From Muribaculaceae bacterium (lineage in GTDB: Bacteria; Bacteroidota; Bacteroidia; Bacteroidales; Muribaculaceae), in the NCBI GenBank assembly GCA_016290325.1, contig JAEETL010000020.1, forward strand, positions 1 to 49,107: a DNA stretch of 49,107 nt, written 5' to 3'. The translations under genes and the position numbers were made by a program. The number at the start of each line of letters is the position of its first letter. The first letter of the stretch is position 1. Shown piece by piece: positions 32,407 to 44,082 of this stretch. Under the pieces are notes generated by a model. The model saw only the letters and a program-made list of their open reading frames with translations. It had not been told where the DNA came from and did not search any database.

Positions 32407-32414
32407 CAAAGATA
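32407..32414 (-). promoter_or_regulatory. -7 box of the small helical protein gene
   Basis: Minus-strand TATCTTTG lies 30 bases before the ATG at 32376. A -33 match is not clear. Confidence 0.5.
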
Positions 32415-32573
32415 CATCTTTTTTGTCATCTGTTGCCTTTTTCTGCCTCAAAAATCGATTTTCCCTTTAAATTGTGGGCCTGCTTTTTGTCTGCTTTTGA
32501 GGGTGATGAGTAACATAATGGCTTGTGAAATCGTTTTCTTATAAAATTAATGTGTTTTTTTGGCGGGTTAATG

Positions 32574-32604
32574 TTGAAAAAATGACTAAAAATGACTACC
32601 TTTG
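32574..32604 (+). promoter_or_regulatory. Promoter of pyruvate, phosphate dikinase
   Basis: TTG at 32574-32576, 20 bases, then TACCTTTG at 32597-32604. The leader to the ATG at 32665 is about 55 bases and AT-rich, typical of strongly expressed Bacteroidota genes. Confidence 0.7.
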
Positions 32605-32664
32605 CACCGCCTAAAAGAATTCAATAAATATTTATAAAATATTCAAATACAAAAAGTGAAGTAA

Positions 32665-35382
<2,718 letters not shown>

Positions 35383-35408
35383 ACCTGGTAACGATTAGGT
35401 GATTAAAA

Positions 35409-35443
35409 CAGCGGTTGGCTCCCATCATGGGAACCAACCGCTG
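35409..35443 (+). terminator. Terminator of ppdK
   Basis: CAGCGGTTGG(C)TCCCAT and ATGGGA(A)CCAACCGCTG pair over 35 bases around a single-base loop centre, followed by ATTTGTTGT. It may work in both directions between convergent genes. Confidence 0.8.
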
Positions 35444-35481
35444 ATTTGTTGTCTAAGTAAGTTTTTAAAGTGCTCTTTGGC

Positions 35482-36483
35482 TTACTTCACGACCTCGGCG
35501 AGTTTATTGGCCAGGTCGGTGCCAGTGAGACCTCGTGACAGGATGGTGCCGTCAGGGCCATAGATAATGATGTGGGGAATGCCCTTGATGCCGTAGAGGT
35601 CGGTCGGCTCGGTGAGCTTGCCTGTGCCGATGATGACGGGCCAGGTGATGTTGAGCTCCTCGATGGCCTTGCGGGTGTCGTCGGGGTTGTCCCAAACGGC
35701 GATGCCCAGCACATCAAACTTGTCTCCATACTGCTTCTTGAGGTCTTGCAGCTTGGGGATCTCGGCACGGCAGGGCGGGCACCAGCTGGCCCAGAAGTCC
35801 ACAACGACGACTTTACCCTTACCAACGTAGTCCGACAGCTTCTGCATAGCGCCGTCCTCGGCTTTGACCTCAAAGTCGGTGAACTTCTGTCCCTCGGCAG
35901 TCACTTTGAGTTGGCGTGCGGCATTCTTTGCCTTCTCGACACGCTTGAGCAACGCATACTCAGCGGGTGCGTCCTTGACAAGCTTGTCAATCTCCTCCTC
36001 GCTGAAGTCTTTATACATCAAGTAGTTGCAGAAGGCCCAAGGCCCGATGGCATTGTCCTTGTTGTCGCCATAGAGCTTGAACAGTTCCTCGGCATAGCGG
36101 GCATCGCTCTCGGCCTCGGTGAGGGTAGTGTCGTCGGCCAACTGCTGCATTTCCTTGCTCCACTCGAGCATCTTGTCATTGAGCGGACTAACGGCGTTGC
36201 CCTCGGCAATGCTGAGATTGACCTCTCCGGGCTCGACAATGAATCCGTAGGGATTACCGCCGGCATAAAGGCGTGCAAAGAATCCCTTGTCGGTTGTGCC
36301 TTCAAAGGTGCAGACGTTGTTCTCAACAGTGGCAGTGGCGATGGTGTCGCCCGTGTCATAGTTGGTGAGGAAAACGGTCTCGCCGTTGTTGCTCTCGTCA
36401 GGGAAAGTAACGGTCACCTTGTAACCCTTGCTGCAAGAGGCAAGCAGCAGCAAAGCAGTGAATAGGATTGAGAATTTCTTCAT
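35482..36483 (-). CDS. TlpA-like thioredoxin-fold lipoprotein with DUF4369 domain
   Basis: 333 residues. A lipoprotein signal (MKKFSILFTALLLLASC) is followed by a DUF4369 beta domain (about 20-120), a helical linker, and a C-terminal thioredoxin/AhpC-TSA fold from about 200. The redox motif WCPPC is at about 234-238 (FWASWCPPCRAEIP), followed by cis-Pro GIPHIII. Such proteins reduce periplasmic disulfides or help cytochrome maturation. The DUF4369-TlpA pairing is common in Bacteroidota. Monocistronic. Confidence 0.93.
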   Translation of the reverse strand: MKKFSILFTALLLLASCSKGYKVTVTFPDESNNGETVFLTNYDTGDTIATATVENNVCTFEGTTDKGFFARLYAGGNPYGFIVEPGEVNLSIAEGNAVSPLNDKMLEWSKEMQQLADDTTLTEAESDARYAEELFKLYGDNKDNAIGPWAFCNYLMYKDFSEEEIDKLVKDAPAEYALLKRVEKAKNAARQLKVTAEGQKFTDFEVKAEDGAMQKLSDYVGKGKVVVVDFWASWCPPCRAEIPKLQDLKKQYGDKFDVLGIAVWDNPDDTRKAIEELNITWPVIIGTGKLTEPTDLYGIKGIPHIIIYGPDGTILSRGLTGTDLANKLAEVVK

Positions 36484-36499
36484 TTTCTTAATTATTTAA

Positions 36500-36549
36500 A
36501 GGGTTTAGCTAACCTTAAGGCCCTTAAAAAGTCCTTAAGGGCTTTATAA
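36500..36549. repeat. Degenerate repeat of about period 9 next to the GH3 stop
   Basis: Units AAGGGTTTA, GCTAACCTTA, AGGCCCTTA, AAAAGTCCTTA and AGGGCTTTA follow each other, most ending in TTA. The repeat ends just before the GH3-fusion stop at 36552-36550. It resembles the cleaner period-9 array at 39590. Confidence 0.6.
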
Positions 36550-39500
36550 TTAGTCACGGATGGCTTTGTAGATGAGCGACTGGATGTGGCTGCGGGCACT
36601 GATGCGGCCAAAGTTGGGATTGTTGCGCGTGGGACTCACACGATTGCTCAGGAAGATGTAGAACATGTCGTTCTTGGGATCTACCCAGAAGCACGTACCC
36701 GTGAAACCCGTGTGACCGAAGGTCTCAGGCGTTGCCTCGGGGCAGGTGTTGCTGGCATCGGGATTGCCCACCACGGGCTTGTCAAAGCCCAGACCGCGAT
36801 GGCTGTTGGGACTCTTTTGGGTGGTGAACGTCTCGACAGTGGATGCTTTGAGCATACGCACGCCGCCGTAGGTGCCACCGTTGAGCCACATTTGGAACAG
36901 CTTGGCCAGGTCGTTGGCGTTACTGAACAAGCCGGCATTGCCCTGCACGCCACCCGAGAATGCGGCCAACTCATCGTGCACATAGCCGTGGATGTGTTGG
37001 CGGCGCAAGTAGGTGTCTACCTCGGTGTAGGCAATCTCGTCACGCGAGAACTTGCTCAAGGGGCGGTACAACGTGTGATAAGCGCCCAATGGAGCAAAGA
37101 TGTAGTTGTTCACATAGTAGTTGAGCGGCGAGTGGGTCATGCGCTGCACCGCGTCGGCCAGCAACGAGAAGTTGCAGCAGCTGTACAGGTATTTCTTCTT
37201 GCCCAGCTTGGCGTGGTACATGCGGTTCATGATCGAGTCATAGGTTACCCTGCCGCCCCACAGGCCGTCGGCGATAGCGATGTTGAACTTATCGGTCTTG
37301 ACGGGCGAGAGGATGTCGGTGCGCATCTTAGCGTCCTTATGGCCCCAGGCGCCGTTCATGATTTTCACCGTGTGGGTGGCATCCTCGGCACCGGCGATCA
37401 GTTCGCCAGTATAGGTTTTGGGGTCCATCATCATGTACCACATGTTGAGCGATGCGGGCATACCCGTCTCGTGATACAGCAGGTCGCGGAAAGTGATGCC
37501 CTCCTTGTCGCCGTCACGCAGGCCGGGGATGTACTCGCTGGCCTTGTCGTCAAGGCGGAATTTGCCGTCGTCAAAAGCCTTCATTACGCCGCTAATGGTG
37601 CCGGTGGCCTTGGAAACCGACGCAAGTCCAAAGAGCGTGTTGTCAGTCACCTTGACACTGCTGTTATAGTCGATGGTACCAAAAGAACCTTTGTATACCA
37701 CCTTGCCATGGCGCGCTACAATCACTTGGCAGCCAGGGAAAGCGTGCTGTTGCACACCCAGGCGGCACACCGAGTCGATTTGAGCCGTCAGCCGGTTGTC
37801 CAAGCCCACTTCGGCAGGAATGGAGTAGCCCAGACGGGTAGCGGGATAATGGATACCGTGGCCAGCCTCGAAACGGGTCTTCTTGCCTTGAAAACTCAGG
37901 GATATGGGCAGATTGCCGTTGGCCGCATTGCCGCCAAAAATGGTTTGGGCGGCATAGTCCTCGGTGAGCGTGGAGTTTTCATAGGTAAGCACTACCGCCT
38001 TGACGTGCTTATTGGTGATAGCCTTACCATAGTTCATGATTTCATAGGGCTTGCAGGTGAGCACAATGACGAGGTTCTTGCATTTCTTGACCACCTTCTC
38101 AAGGGCGGCGCGGTTGTCGTCGCTGTCATCACCCACCTCCACGATAATGGTGTTAAAGTGGCCGTCATGCAACTGCTCGGCAAGGTTAGCTGCGCTTCCG
38201 GCTTTGTCAAGGTCAAAACGGGTGACCTGGGCATAGTCGGCACAACGGCGCTGGAACATGGACGCGGTGCCTTTCTCATTGCCGATCGTAGCTACGGCAA
38301 TGTGGCGGCTCTGCAGGTTGTGGATGGGCAGGATGTCGTCATTGTTCTTGATGACGGTGATGCTGCCCGCAGTGAGTTGGCGCTTGAGCACGCTGGCTTC
38401 AGCCGAAATCACTTCGTTAGTAAGATTGGAAGTGTTTACTTGCTGTCGGTCGGTAATTCCCAGCGCGTATTTGTAACGCAAAATTTTCTTACAGTGCTCG
38501 TCAATGACGCTTTGTTTCAAGGTGCCGTTGGCCACGGCGCGCTGGATGGCAGCAATCTCGTCGGTGACGTTCTCGGGCATGAGCAACACGTCATTCCCAG
38601 CCAACAGGGCATTGACACAAGCCGATCCGTTGAGCAGTTGGGTCGCTCCCTTCATGTTGAGCGCGTCGGTAAAGACGAGACCCTGGAAATTGAGCTTGTT
38701 GCGCAACAGGTCGGTCACGCAGGCATTGGATAGGCTTGACGGTGTCTGCTTGCTCTCGATAGAAGGCACAAGCAGGTGAGCCGTGAGAATGCCGCTCAGA
38801 CCCGCGTCGATGAAACGGCGGAATGGCACGAGCTCACAGGTGTTGAGCTCTTGCATGTTCTTGGTGATGACGGGCAGCGTTTTGTGGGAATCCTGGCTCG
38901 TAGAGCCGTGGCCAGGGAAGTGCTTGCCTACTGCCATCACGCCGCCATCCTCCAAACCGCGTGCAAAGGCGATGGCATGACGTGCAACCAACTCGGGGCT
39001 TTCGCCAAAGGAGCGGTTGCCGATAACCGGATTCAAGGGATTGTCGTTCACGTCAAGCACAGGTGCGAAATTCACATGGATGCCCATGCGGCGGCATTGA
39101 CGCGCAACTTCGCGGCCATATTCATAGAGCAGCTGGTCGTTATCTATTGCTCCCAAGATCAGGTTACGCTGGAAATTAGGCACCTCCTTGAGTCTCATGC
39201 CCAGTCCCCACTCGCCGTCGATCGTGATCATGAGAGGTACGAGGGCAAGCGATTGGGCCAGATTGGTGATCTCGGCTTGTTGGGCTATAGTGCTCTCCTC
39301 ATAGATGAGTCCGCCAACAAGGTTCTTGCTGACCAGACGCTTAACAGCATCGCGTGTCTCTTCTTTGCTCGATGGCGTGACTGCAGCCACGATGAGTTGC
39401 CCAATGCGGGCTTCGGGAGACATGCTGTTGAACACGCTGTCAACCCAGGTGTTCATGGCCACCTGGTCCACGCGATTGAACAGGTTGGGCAGGTCGTTGG

Positions 39501-39573
39501 TCGATCGGGCCATGGCATTGAGAGACATGAGCGTCACCAAGCCTGCCAGCAATAGATATCTGAATTTGGTCAT
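36550..39573 (-). CDS. Glycoside hydrolase family 3 (NagZ-like) fused to a serine beta-lactamase-type domain
   Basis: 1007 residues with a signal peptide (about 1-22). Residues 40-380 are a GH3 barrel with the NagZ signature KHFPGHGSTSQDSH (about 217-230, catalytic His/Asp) and nucleophile Asp in FTDALNMKG (Asp about 303). A GH3 C-terminal-like domain follows to about 600. Residues about 605-1000 are a beta-lactamase/penicillin-binding fold, with the catalytic S-x-x-K at about 652-655 (SVSK) and YSCCNFSLLADAV as the Tyr-x-Asn-type motif. The first module should remove GlcNAc from peptidoglycan fragments and the second may cleave their peptides. This pairing is known from Bacteroidota. Confidence 0.93.
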   Translation of the reverse strand: MTKFRYLLLAGLVTLMSLNAMARSTNDLPNLFNRVDQVAMNTWVDSVFNSMSPEARIGQLIVAAVTPSSKEETRDAVKRLVSKNLVGGLIYEESTIAQQAEITNLAQSLALVPLMITIDGEWGLGMRLKEVPNFQRNLILGAIDNDQLLYEYGREVARQCRRMGIHVNFAPVLDVNDNPLNPVIGNRSFGESPELVARHAIAFARGLEDGGVMAVGKHFPGHGSTSQDSHKTLPVITKNMQELNTCELVPFRRFIDAGLSGILTAHLLVPSIESKQTPSSLSNACVTDLLRNKLNFQGLVFTDALNMKGATQLLNGSACVNALLAGNDVLLMPENVTDEIAAIQRAVANGTLKQSVIDEHCKKILRYKYALGITDRQQVNTSNLTNEVISAEASVLKRQLTAGSITVIKNNDDILPIHNLQSRHIAVATIGNEKGTASMFQRRCADYAQVTRFDLDKAGSAANLAEQLHDGHFNTIIVEVGDDSDDNRAALEKVVKKCKNLVIVLTCKPYEIMNYGKAITNKHVKAVVLTYENSTLTEDYAAQTIFGGNAANGNLPISLSFQGKKTRFEAGHGIHYPATRLGYSIPAEVGLDNRLTAQIDSVCRLGVQQHAFPGCQVIVARHGKVVYKGSFGTIDYNSSVKVTDNTLFGLASVSKATGTISGVMKAFDDGKFRLDDKASEYIPGLRDGDKEGITFRDLLYHETGMPASLNMWYMMMDPKTYTGELIAGAEDATHTVKIMNGAWGHKDAKMRTDILSPVKTDKFNIAIADGLWGGRVTYDSIMNRMYHAKLGKKKYLYSCCNFSLLADAVQRMTHSPLNYYVNNYIFAPLGAYHTLYRPLSKFSRDEIAYTEVDTYLRRQHIHGYVHDELAAFSGGVQGNAGLFSNANDLAKLFQMWLNGGTYGGVRMLKASTVETFTTQKSPNSHRGLGFDKPVVGNPDASNTCPEATPETFGHTGFTGTCFWVDPKNDMFYIFLSNRVSPTRNNPNFGRISARSHIQSLIYKAIRD

Positions 39574-39589
39574 TATCGTTGTTTATTTA

Positions 39590-39642
39590 GGGGCCTTAAG
39601 GGCCTTAGAGCCATTAAGGACTTTAGGACCAGTAAAGATTTA
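39590..39642. repeat. Period-9 tandem repeat over the 5'-nucleotidase stop
   Basis: Six units: GGGGCCTTA, AGGGCCTTA, GAGCCATTA, AGGACTTTA, GGACCAGTA, AAGATTTAT, nearly all ending in TTA. The stop of the minus-strand gene (39642-39640) lies in the last unit. Confidence 0.75.
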
Positions 39643-41160
39643 TTTTTTCTTTTCAATTCTCACCTCATTGGATGCGTCGATCAACTTGCCTTGGGCCTGC
39701 AGGCGCTTCACATAATTGAGCACGTGGTTGCCATACTTTTGGGTGTCGACAAACAGTCTTTTGCACCTTGTCATGGGTTCCATGTAGTCTCCGCCGTTGG
39801 CCAGGTAATCGATGGTGGCGACGTTGTAGATTTTGTTCGGGTTGATTTTCTTGCCCTTGAGGGTGGCCTTGGTCATTTCACCCTTCTCGTTGTAAGTTGC
39901 CCGTAACTCCTTGCTCACGGCATCTCCGCCGCGGGCACACATCAGCTTCAAGCTCTCGATGAGTTCACTACCAGGCATTTCAAGCACCACAAAACGGTTG
40001 TCAAAGGGGAACATCGACCCGATGACACCCTCGGTGACAATGCCCTTAGGCATATCCACGCGGATGCCGCCCTTGTTCATGATGGCGCAGTCAATGTTCT
40101 TGATACCCGACAGTTCCTTGATGACTTCCATGGTCATGTCGCTCACCCAGTTCTGCATCGCGTCGCTGGAGTTCTTCATGAATCGGGCGCTGGTGCCCAC
40201 GGGGTTGGCCATGATGCTGTCCACGCCATGGCGATAGCCTGCAAGCCACTCGTTCATGGCGGTGTAGCGGCTGGCGGCCTCGTCCCAGTTGGAGTCAACA
40301 GTGATGTGGCTATACCTGATGTCACCCGTCTCGAGGTCGAGGTCATAGGTGGCGACAAGCTTGCCGCTCTTGCCGTTCTGGCCGATGGGAATCAGCTTGC
40401 CGTCGGCATTAGCGATGCGTGACCAGTCACTACCTGGCTTGATGGTTGTGTGGGAGTGGGAGCTGATCACCATGTCGATATAATGGCTATGGCCGATAAT
40501 GAGCGTGTCGTTAGGCTCGGTGGGTTCATAGCTGCTGTAACCGATATGCGATACCATGATGGCATAATCCACCTTCTGAACCTCTTTCAGGTACTTGGCG
40601 GTGGCATCGGCTACGTCAGGCGCTGACAGGTAGCGCAGACCCTTGCAGTTGCTATCGGCGATCAATCCCGCGGGATTGACGTTGATGCCGAAGAAGGCCA
40701 CCCGCTTGTCGCCCCCGGCTTTGATCCAGTAGGGTTGCAGCAGACCATCAAGTGGCGTCATGCTCACGTCATAGTTGGCCGACAGCTTCACTGCATCCAC
40801 ATTGCGGTAGTGGGCTGCCAACTGCTCCATGCCGTTGTCAAACTCGTGGTTACCCATGATGATGGCATCATAGCCCAGAGTGTCCATGAGCGCATACTCC
40901 ACCTCTCCCTTATAGAGCGAGAAGTAAAGTGTTCCCTGAACAGCATCACCCGCATGGATGAGGACAGTGTTGGGATTCTGGGCGCGCAGTTGGTCATAGA
41001 TGGCACGGCGACGCGCCACACCGCCCAGACCATCGCTGGTAGGATCAATTTGGCTATGGGTGTCATTAACTGCAATTATCGTCAAATGATCTGCCCGCAG
41101 GGCTGGTATTGACACCAGTGCGCACAGGCATAAAACCAAGAAGAAACGGATCTTAGCCAT
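39640..41160 (-). CDS. Exported 5'-nucleotidase / metallophosphatase (UshA-like)
   Basis: 506 residues with a signal peptide (about 1-23). The metallophosphatase domain holds NDTHSQID (about 34-41), HAGDAVQG and GNHEFDNG, giving the two-metal site. The C-terminal 5'-nucleotidase domain (about 310-500) contains the substrate-binding NKGGIRVDMPKG and LANGGDYMEPM. In many Bacteroidota these two domains are separate neighbouring genes; here they are one protein. It should dephosphorylate nucleotides or UDP-sugars in the periplasm. It lies downstream of the glycogen cluster and upstream of the GH3 gene in one direction. Confidence 0.93.
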   Translation of the reverse strand: MAKIRFFLVLCLCALVSIPALRADHLTIIAVNDTHSQIDPTSDGLGGVARRRAIYDQLRAQNPNTVLIHAGDAVQGTLYFSLYKGEVEYALMDTLGYDAIIMGNHEFDNGMEQLAAHYRNVDAVKLSANYDVSMTPLDGLLQPYWIKAGGDKRVAFFGINVNPAGLIADSNCKGLRYLSAPDVADATAKYLKEVQKVDYAIMVSHIGYSSYEPTEPNDTLIIGHSHYIDMVISSHSHTTIKPGSDWSRIANADGKLIPIGQNGKSGKLVATYDLDLETGDIRYSHITVDSNWDEAASRYTAMNEWLAGYRHGVDSIMANPVGTSARFMKNSSDAMQNWVSDMTMEVIKELSGIKNIDCAIMNKGGIRVDMPKGIVTEGVIGSMFPFDNRFVVLEMPGSELIESLKLMCARGGDAVSKELRATYNEKGEMTKATLKGKKINPNKIYNVATIDYLANGGDYMEPMTRCKRLFVDTQKYGNHVLNYVKRLQAQGKLIDASNEVRIEKKK

Positions 41161-41216
41161 AGTTTTCGCCTTATTATTAATTATGTGTTATTTCTTTTTA
41201 GTCCTTTAGCTTGAAA

Positions 41217-42755
41217 TTAAGATTTGGCTTTCTTCGCGGGCGCCTTTTTGGCTGTCGTGGCTTTTTTAGCAGTCTCCTTTTTAGCTGGAGCCTTCTTTGC
41301 GGCCTCCTTTTTTACGGGAGCCTTTTTGGCGGGAGCTTTCTTTTTGGCAGGCGCCTTTTTAGGAGCAGCCTTCTTCACGGGCTCTTCTTCCTTTTTGGCA
41401 GGCTCTTCCTCGGGTTTAGGAACCTCGACGTCAATGGGGAAGTCGCCGGTGGTGTCCTTGACAATGTTGTTACGCATCATTTCGACCTCGCGGTGCAGTT
41501 TCTCGATTTCCTGCTCCTGGTTGCGGATGGTGAGCAGCAATGAGTTCAGCTCCTCGTTGTCGATGCTGGTGGGGTATTGCTCCTCAACGCGCGTCATGAA
41601 ATCACTCAACACGTTCATGTAATTGGTGAACGCTGTATAAGGCGAATCATAGGGGCTGTAGTGGGAGTGTACCGAACCGTCATTGTTGTGCTTGGTGCAC
41701 ATGTAGAAGAAGTGGTCACTGCCTTGCAGGTAATACCAGTCTTGCTTAATGCGGCGGTCATTGCACAAGCGTACGCGCTCACCGATGGAATAAAGCTTCC
41801 TGGCGGCTTCCTGCTGTAATGTGTTACCCAACCATGCGCTCGTGTCGCGGGCTTCGTCGGTCCATGACATGGGATAGGGCACAGCAAGCTCGGCAACGGG
41901 TTTGAACTTGGAAACTACTTCGCTGGGAGTCCAGAACTGAATGTCGTTCTCAGCGGCAAATCGGGGCAGCGCTTTCATGAACTCAAAGATACCGCTCTCG
42001 CGGGGTTGCAGCTCTCCCAGGGTGTCATAGTTCATAAAGAGGTTGACTAACTGCTCCTCTTGAGGCAGCTCATTGATCCAGTGGATGTATTTGTCGGCAG
42101 TAAGGGGATAGGATGCCCACTCGGGATTGCTGAAGCGGAAGGCGATGTCATCGCTCAGTTTGCCGTTTTTCAACAACAGTTTGAGCTTGGGTGCCGAGGC
42201 ACTGCTGTAAAGGAAATTGGGCGAGCGCCAACCCAGCACGTGCTTGGCATCGGCAGTAATGGCTGCCTTGAAACCCATAGCATAGACCATCGAAGCGATG
42301 TCATCGTCGTAAATCAGCTCGGTGTTGCGGAATACCTTGGGACGCTGGCCAAAGAGCTGGTAAATCTTCTCGTCGTGGGCCTTAACCTGGGCTACGAACT
42401 CTTCGGGATCATACAGCGCCGACAGACTGTGGGCATAGGTCTCACTCAGGAACTCCACACAGCCAGTGGCAGCGAGATCTTTCATCGAGTCGATGAACTC
42501 GGGAACATACTGCTCCAACTGCTCCAATGCGGTGCCGCTGATCGAGAATGCCACCTTGAACTTCTTGCCGTTCTCCTTAATCATGTCAAGCAGCATCTGG
42601 TTAGCGGGCAGATAGGAGCGCTGGGCGATGCGCGTGATGATGTCGTCGTCGGCAAAGTCATCATAATAGTAGTGATCGTTACCGATGTCAAAGAAACGGT
42701 AGTGTTTCAAGCGGAACGGTTGATGAATCTGAAAATAAAAACAAATCGCTTTCAT
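41217..42755 (-). CDS. GH57 alpha-amylase-type enzyme with histone-H1-like C-terminal tail
   Basis: 512 residues. Residues 1-400 are a GH57 domain, beginning KAICFYFQIHQPFRLKHYRF, with the presumed catalytic Glu in RNTELIYDDD. A short coiled coil (about 405-432) leads to a tail of about 68 residues. The tail from about 455 to 512 is nearly all Lys, Ala and Pro in PAKK/APKK-type units, like eukaryotic histone H1 or bacterial Hc1. GH57 enzymes act on alpha-1,4-glucans; the tail's role is unknown. It is the last gene of the glycogen cluster, 50 bases from the GT4 gene. Confidence 0.93.
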   Translation of the reverse strand: MKAICFYFQIHQPFRLKHYRFFDIGNDHYYYDDFADDDIITRIAQRSYLPANQMLLDMIKENGKKFKVAFSISGTALEQLEQYVPEFIDSMKDLAATGCVEFLSETYAHSLSALYDPEEFVAQVKAHDEKIYQLFGQRPKVFRNTELIYDDDIASMVYAMGFKAAITADAKHVLGWRSPNFLYSSASAPKLKLLLKNGKLSDDIAFRFSNPEWASYPLTADKYIHWINELPQEEQLVNLFMNYDTLGELQPRESGIFEFMKALPRFAAENDIQFWTPSEVVSKFKPVAELAVPYPMSWTDEARDTSAWLGNTLQQEAARKLYSIGERVRLCNDRRIKQDWYYLQGSDHFFYMCTKHNNDGSVHSHYSPYDSPYTAFTNYMNVLSDFMTRVEEQYPTSIDNEELNSLLLTIRNQEQEIEKLHREVEMMRNNIVKDTTGDFPIDVEVPKPEEEPAKKEEEPVKKAAPKKAPAKKKAPAKKAPVKKEAAKKAPAKKETAKKATTAKKAPAKKAKS

Positions 42756-42805
42756 ATCTATTCTGGTTTTTGTTGATTTCTTTTAATTATCGTTTTAAAG
42801 TTGGG

Positions 42806-44068
42806 TTAGCGGTTGATGAGGTTGCGGTAGATGTTGATGACCTTTGCGCCGGCCTTGTCCCAGGTGATCTGGTTCACCTCGGCAAGACCCTGGTCGCGCA
42901 ACTCCTTGAACATCGCCGGATACTTGATGATGCTGTAGATGGCATCGGCCATGGCGTTAATGTCCCAATAGTCGATTTTGATCACATTATCAAGAATCTC
43001 GGCGCAGCCGCTCTGCTTACTGATGATCGATGGAACACCCATCTGCATCGCTTCGAGCGGGGAAATACCGAATGGCTCGCTCACCGATGGCATGATATAC
43101 ACGTCACTTGCCGCCAGCATCTCATACACCTGCTTGCCCTTCAGGAAGCCGGTGAAGTGGAAGCGGTCGGCTATACCGCGCTTGGCTGCTAGGCGGATCA
43201 TCTTGTCCATCATGTCACCGCTGCCAGCCATGACGAATTGGGCGTTGTGAACCTTATGAAGTACTTGGGCGGCTGCCTCAACAAAGTACTCGGGGCCCTT
43301 TTGCATGGTGATACGACCCAGGAAGGTCACCACCTTGCTGGTCTTGCCGGGAGGAGCCTCCAGGTGAAGCAATTCTTCATTAAGCGGCTCAACAGCGTTG
43401 TGAACAGTCGTCACCTTGTCGGGACTGATGCCGTATTTCTCGATGACAGTGCGCCGTGTGAGGTTGCTCACGGTGATGATGTGGTCAGCGTTGTTCATGC
43501 CATCCTTCTCGATGCTGAACACCGTGGGGTTGACGTTGCCGCGGCTGCGGTCAAAATCGGTCGCGTGGACGTGGATCACCAGTGGCTTGCCAGTCACTTG
43601 CTTGGCGTGGATGCCAGCGGGGTAGGTGAGCCAGTCATGGGAGTGGATGATGTCGCAATCGATGGTTCGTGCGATCACGCCCGCCACAATACTGTAATTG
43701 TTAATCTCCTCGAGCAGGTTCTCAGGGTATCGTCCCGAGAACTCGATGCACCCAAGGTCGTTGGTGCTCATGTAGTTGAAATCACCATAGATGTGGTCAC
43801 GCAAGTTGAAGTACAGTTGCGGATCCATCACCTTGCCTATGCGGCTCTCCACATAATCCCATTCCACATTGCGCCAAGCCACCGGTGCGCAGTTGGCTCC
43901 GATGATGTTGGCAAAATCCTTAGGTTCGTCTCCCCAGGGCTTTGGGATGACAAATGTGATGTCCATGTCTCCATTTTCCCACATGCCCTTAGTGAGGCCG
44001 TAACTTGCGGTTCCCAGTCCTCCTAGGATGTGGGGAGGAAACTCCCAGCCGAACATTAATGCTTTCAT
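42806..44068 (-). CDS. GT4 glycosyltransferase of the glycogen cluster
   Basis: 420 residues with a GT-B fold: MFGWEFPPHILGGLGTASYG carries the glycine-rich donor loop, and the C-terminal half has VTFLGRITMQKGPEYFVEAA and SVSEPFGISPLEAMQMGVP, with the conserved Glu-x7-Glu. In Bacteroidota this protein, lying between debranching enzyme and GH57 genes, is thought to be the alpha-glucan/glycogen synthase in place of GlgA (family GT5); the assignment rests on context. 14 bases separate it from the debranching enzyme stop. Confidence 0.92.
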   Translation of the reverse strand: MKALMFGWEFPPHILGGLGTASYGLTKGMWENGDMDITFVIPKPWGDEPKDFANIIGANCAPVAWRNVEWDYVESRIGKVMDPQLYFNLRDHIYGDFNYMSTNDLGCIEFSGRYPENLLEEINNYSIVAGVIARTIDCDIIHSHDWLTYPAGIHAKQVTGKPLVIHVHATDFDRSRGNVNPTVFSIEKDGMNNADHIITVSNLTRRTVIEKYGISPDKVTTVHNAVEPLNEELLHLEAPPGKTSKVVTFLGRITMQKGPEYFVEAAAQVLHKVHNAQFVMAGSGDMMDKMIRLAAKRGIADRFHFTGFLKGKQVYEMLAASDVYIMPSVSEPFGISPLEAMQMGVPSIISKQSGCAEILDNVIKIDYWDINAMADAIYSIIKYPAMFKELRDQGLAEVNQITWDKAGAKVINIYRNLINR

Positions 44069-44082
44069 ATCTTAATTATATT

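Noticed and set aside
36586..38733. Long plus-strand frame opposite the GH3-fusion gene
   Set aside because: A mirror of the real gene's codon use; low-complexity Val/Gly/His-rich, no signal, motif or family.
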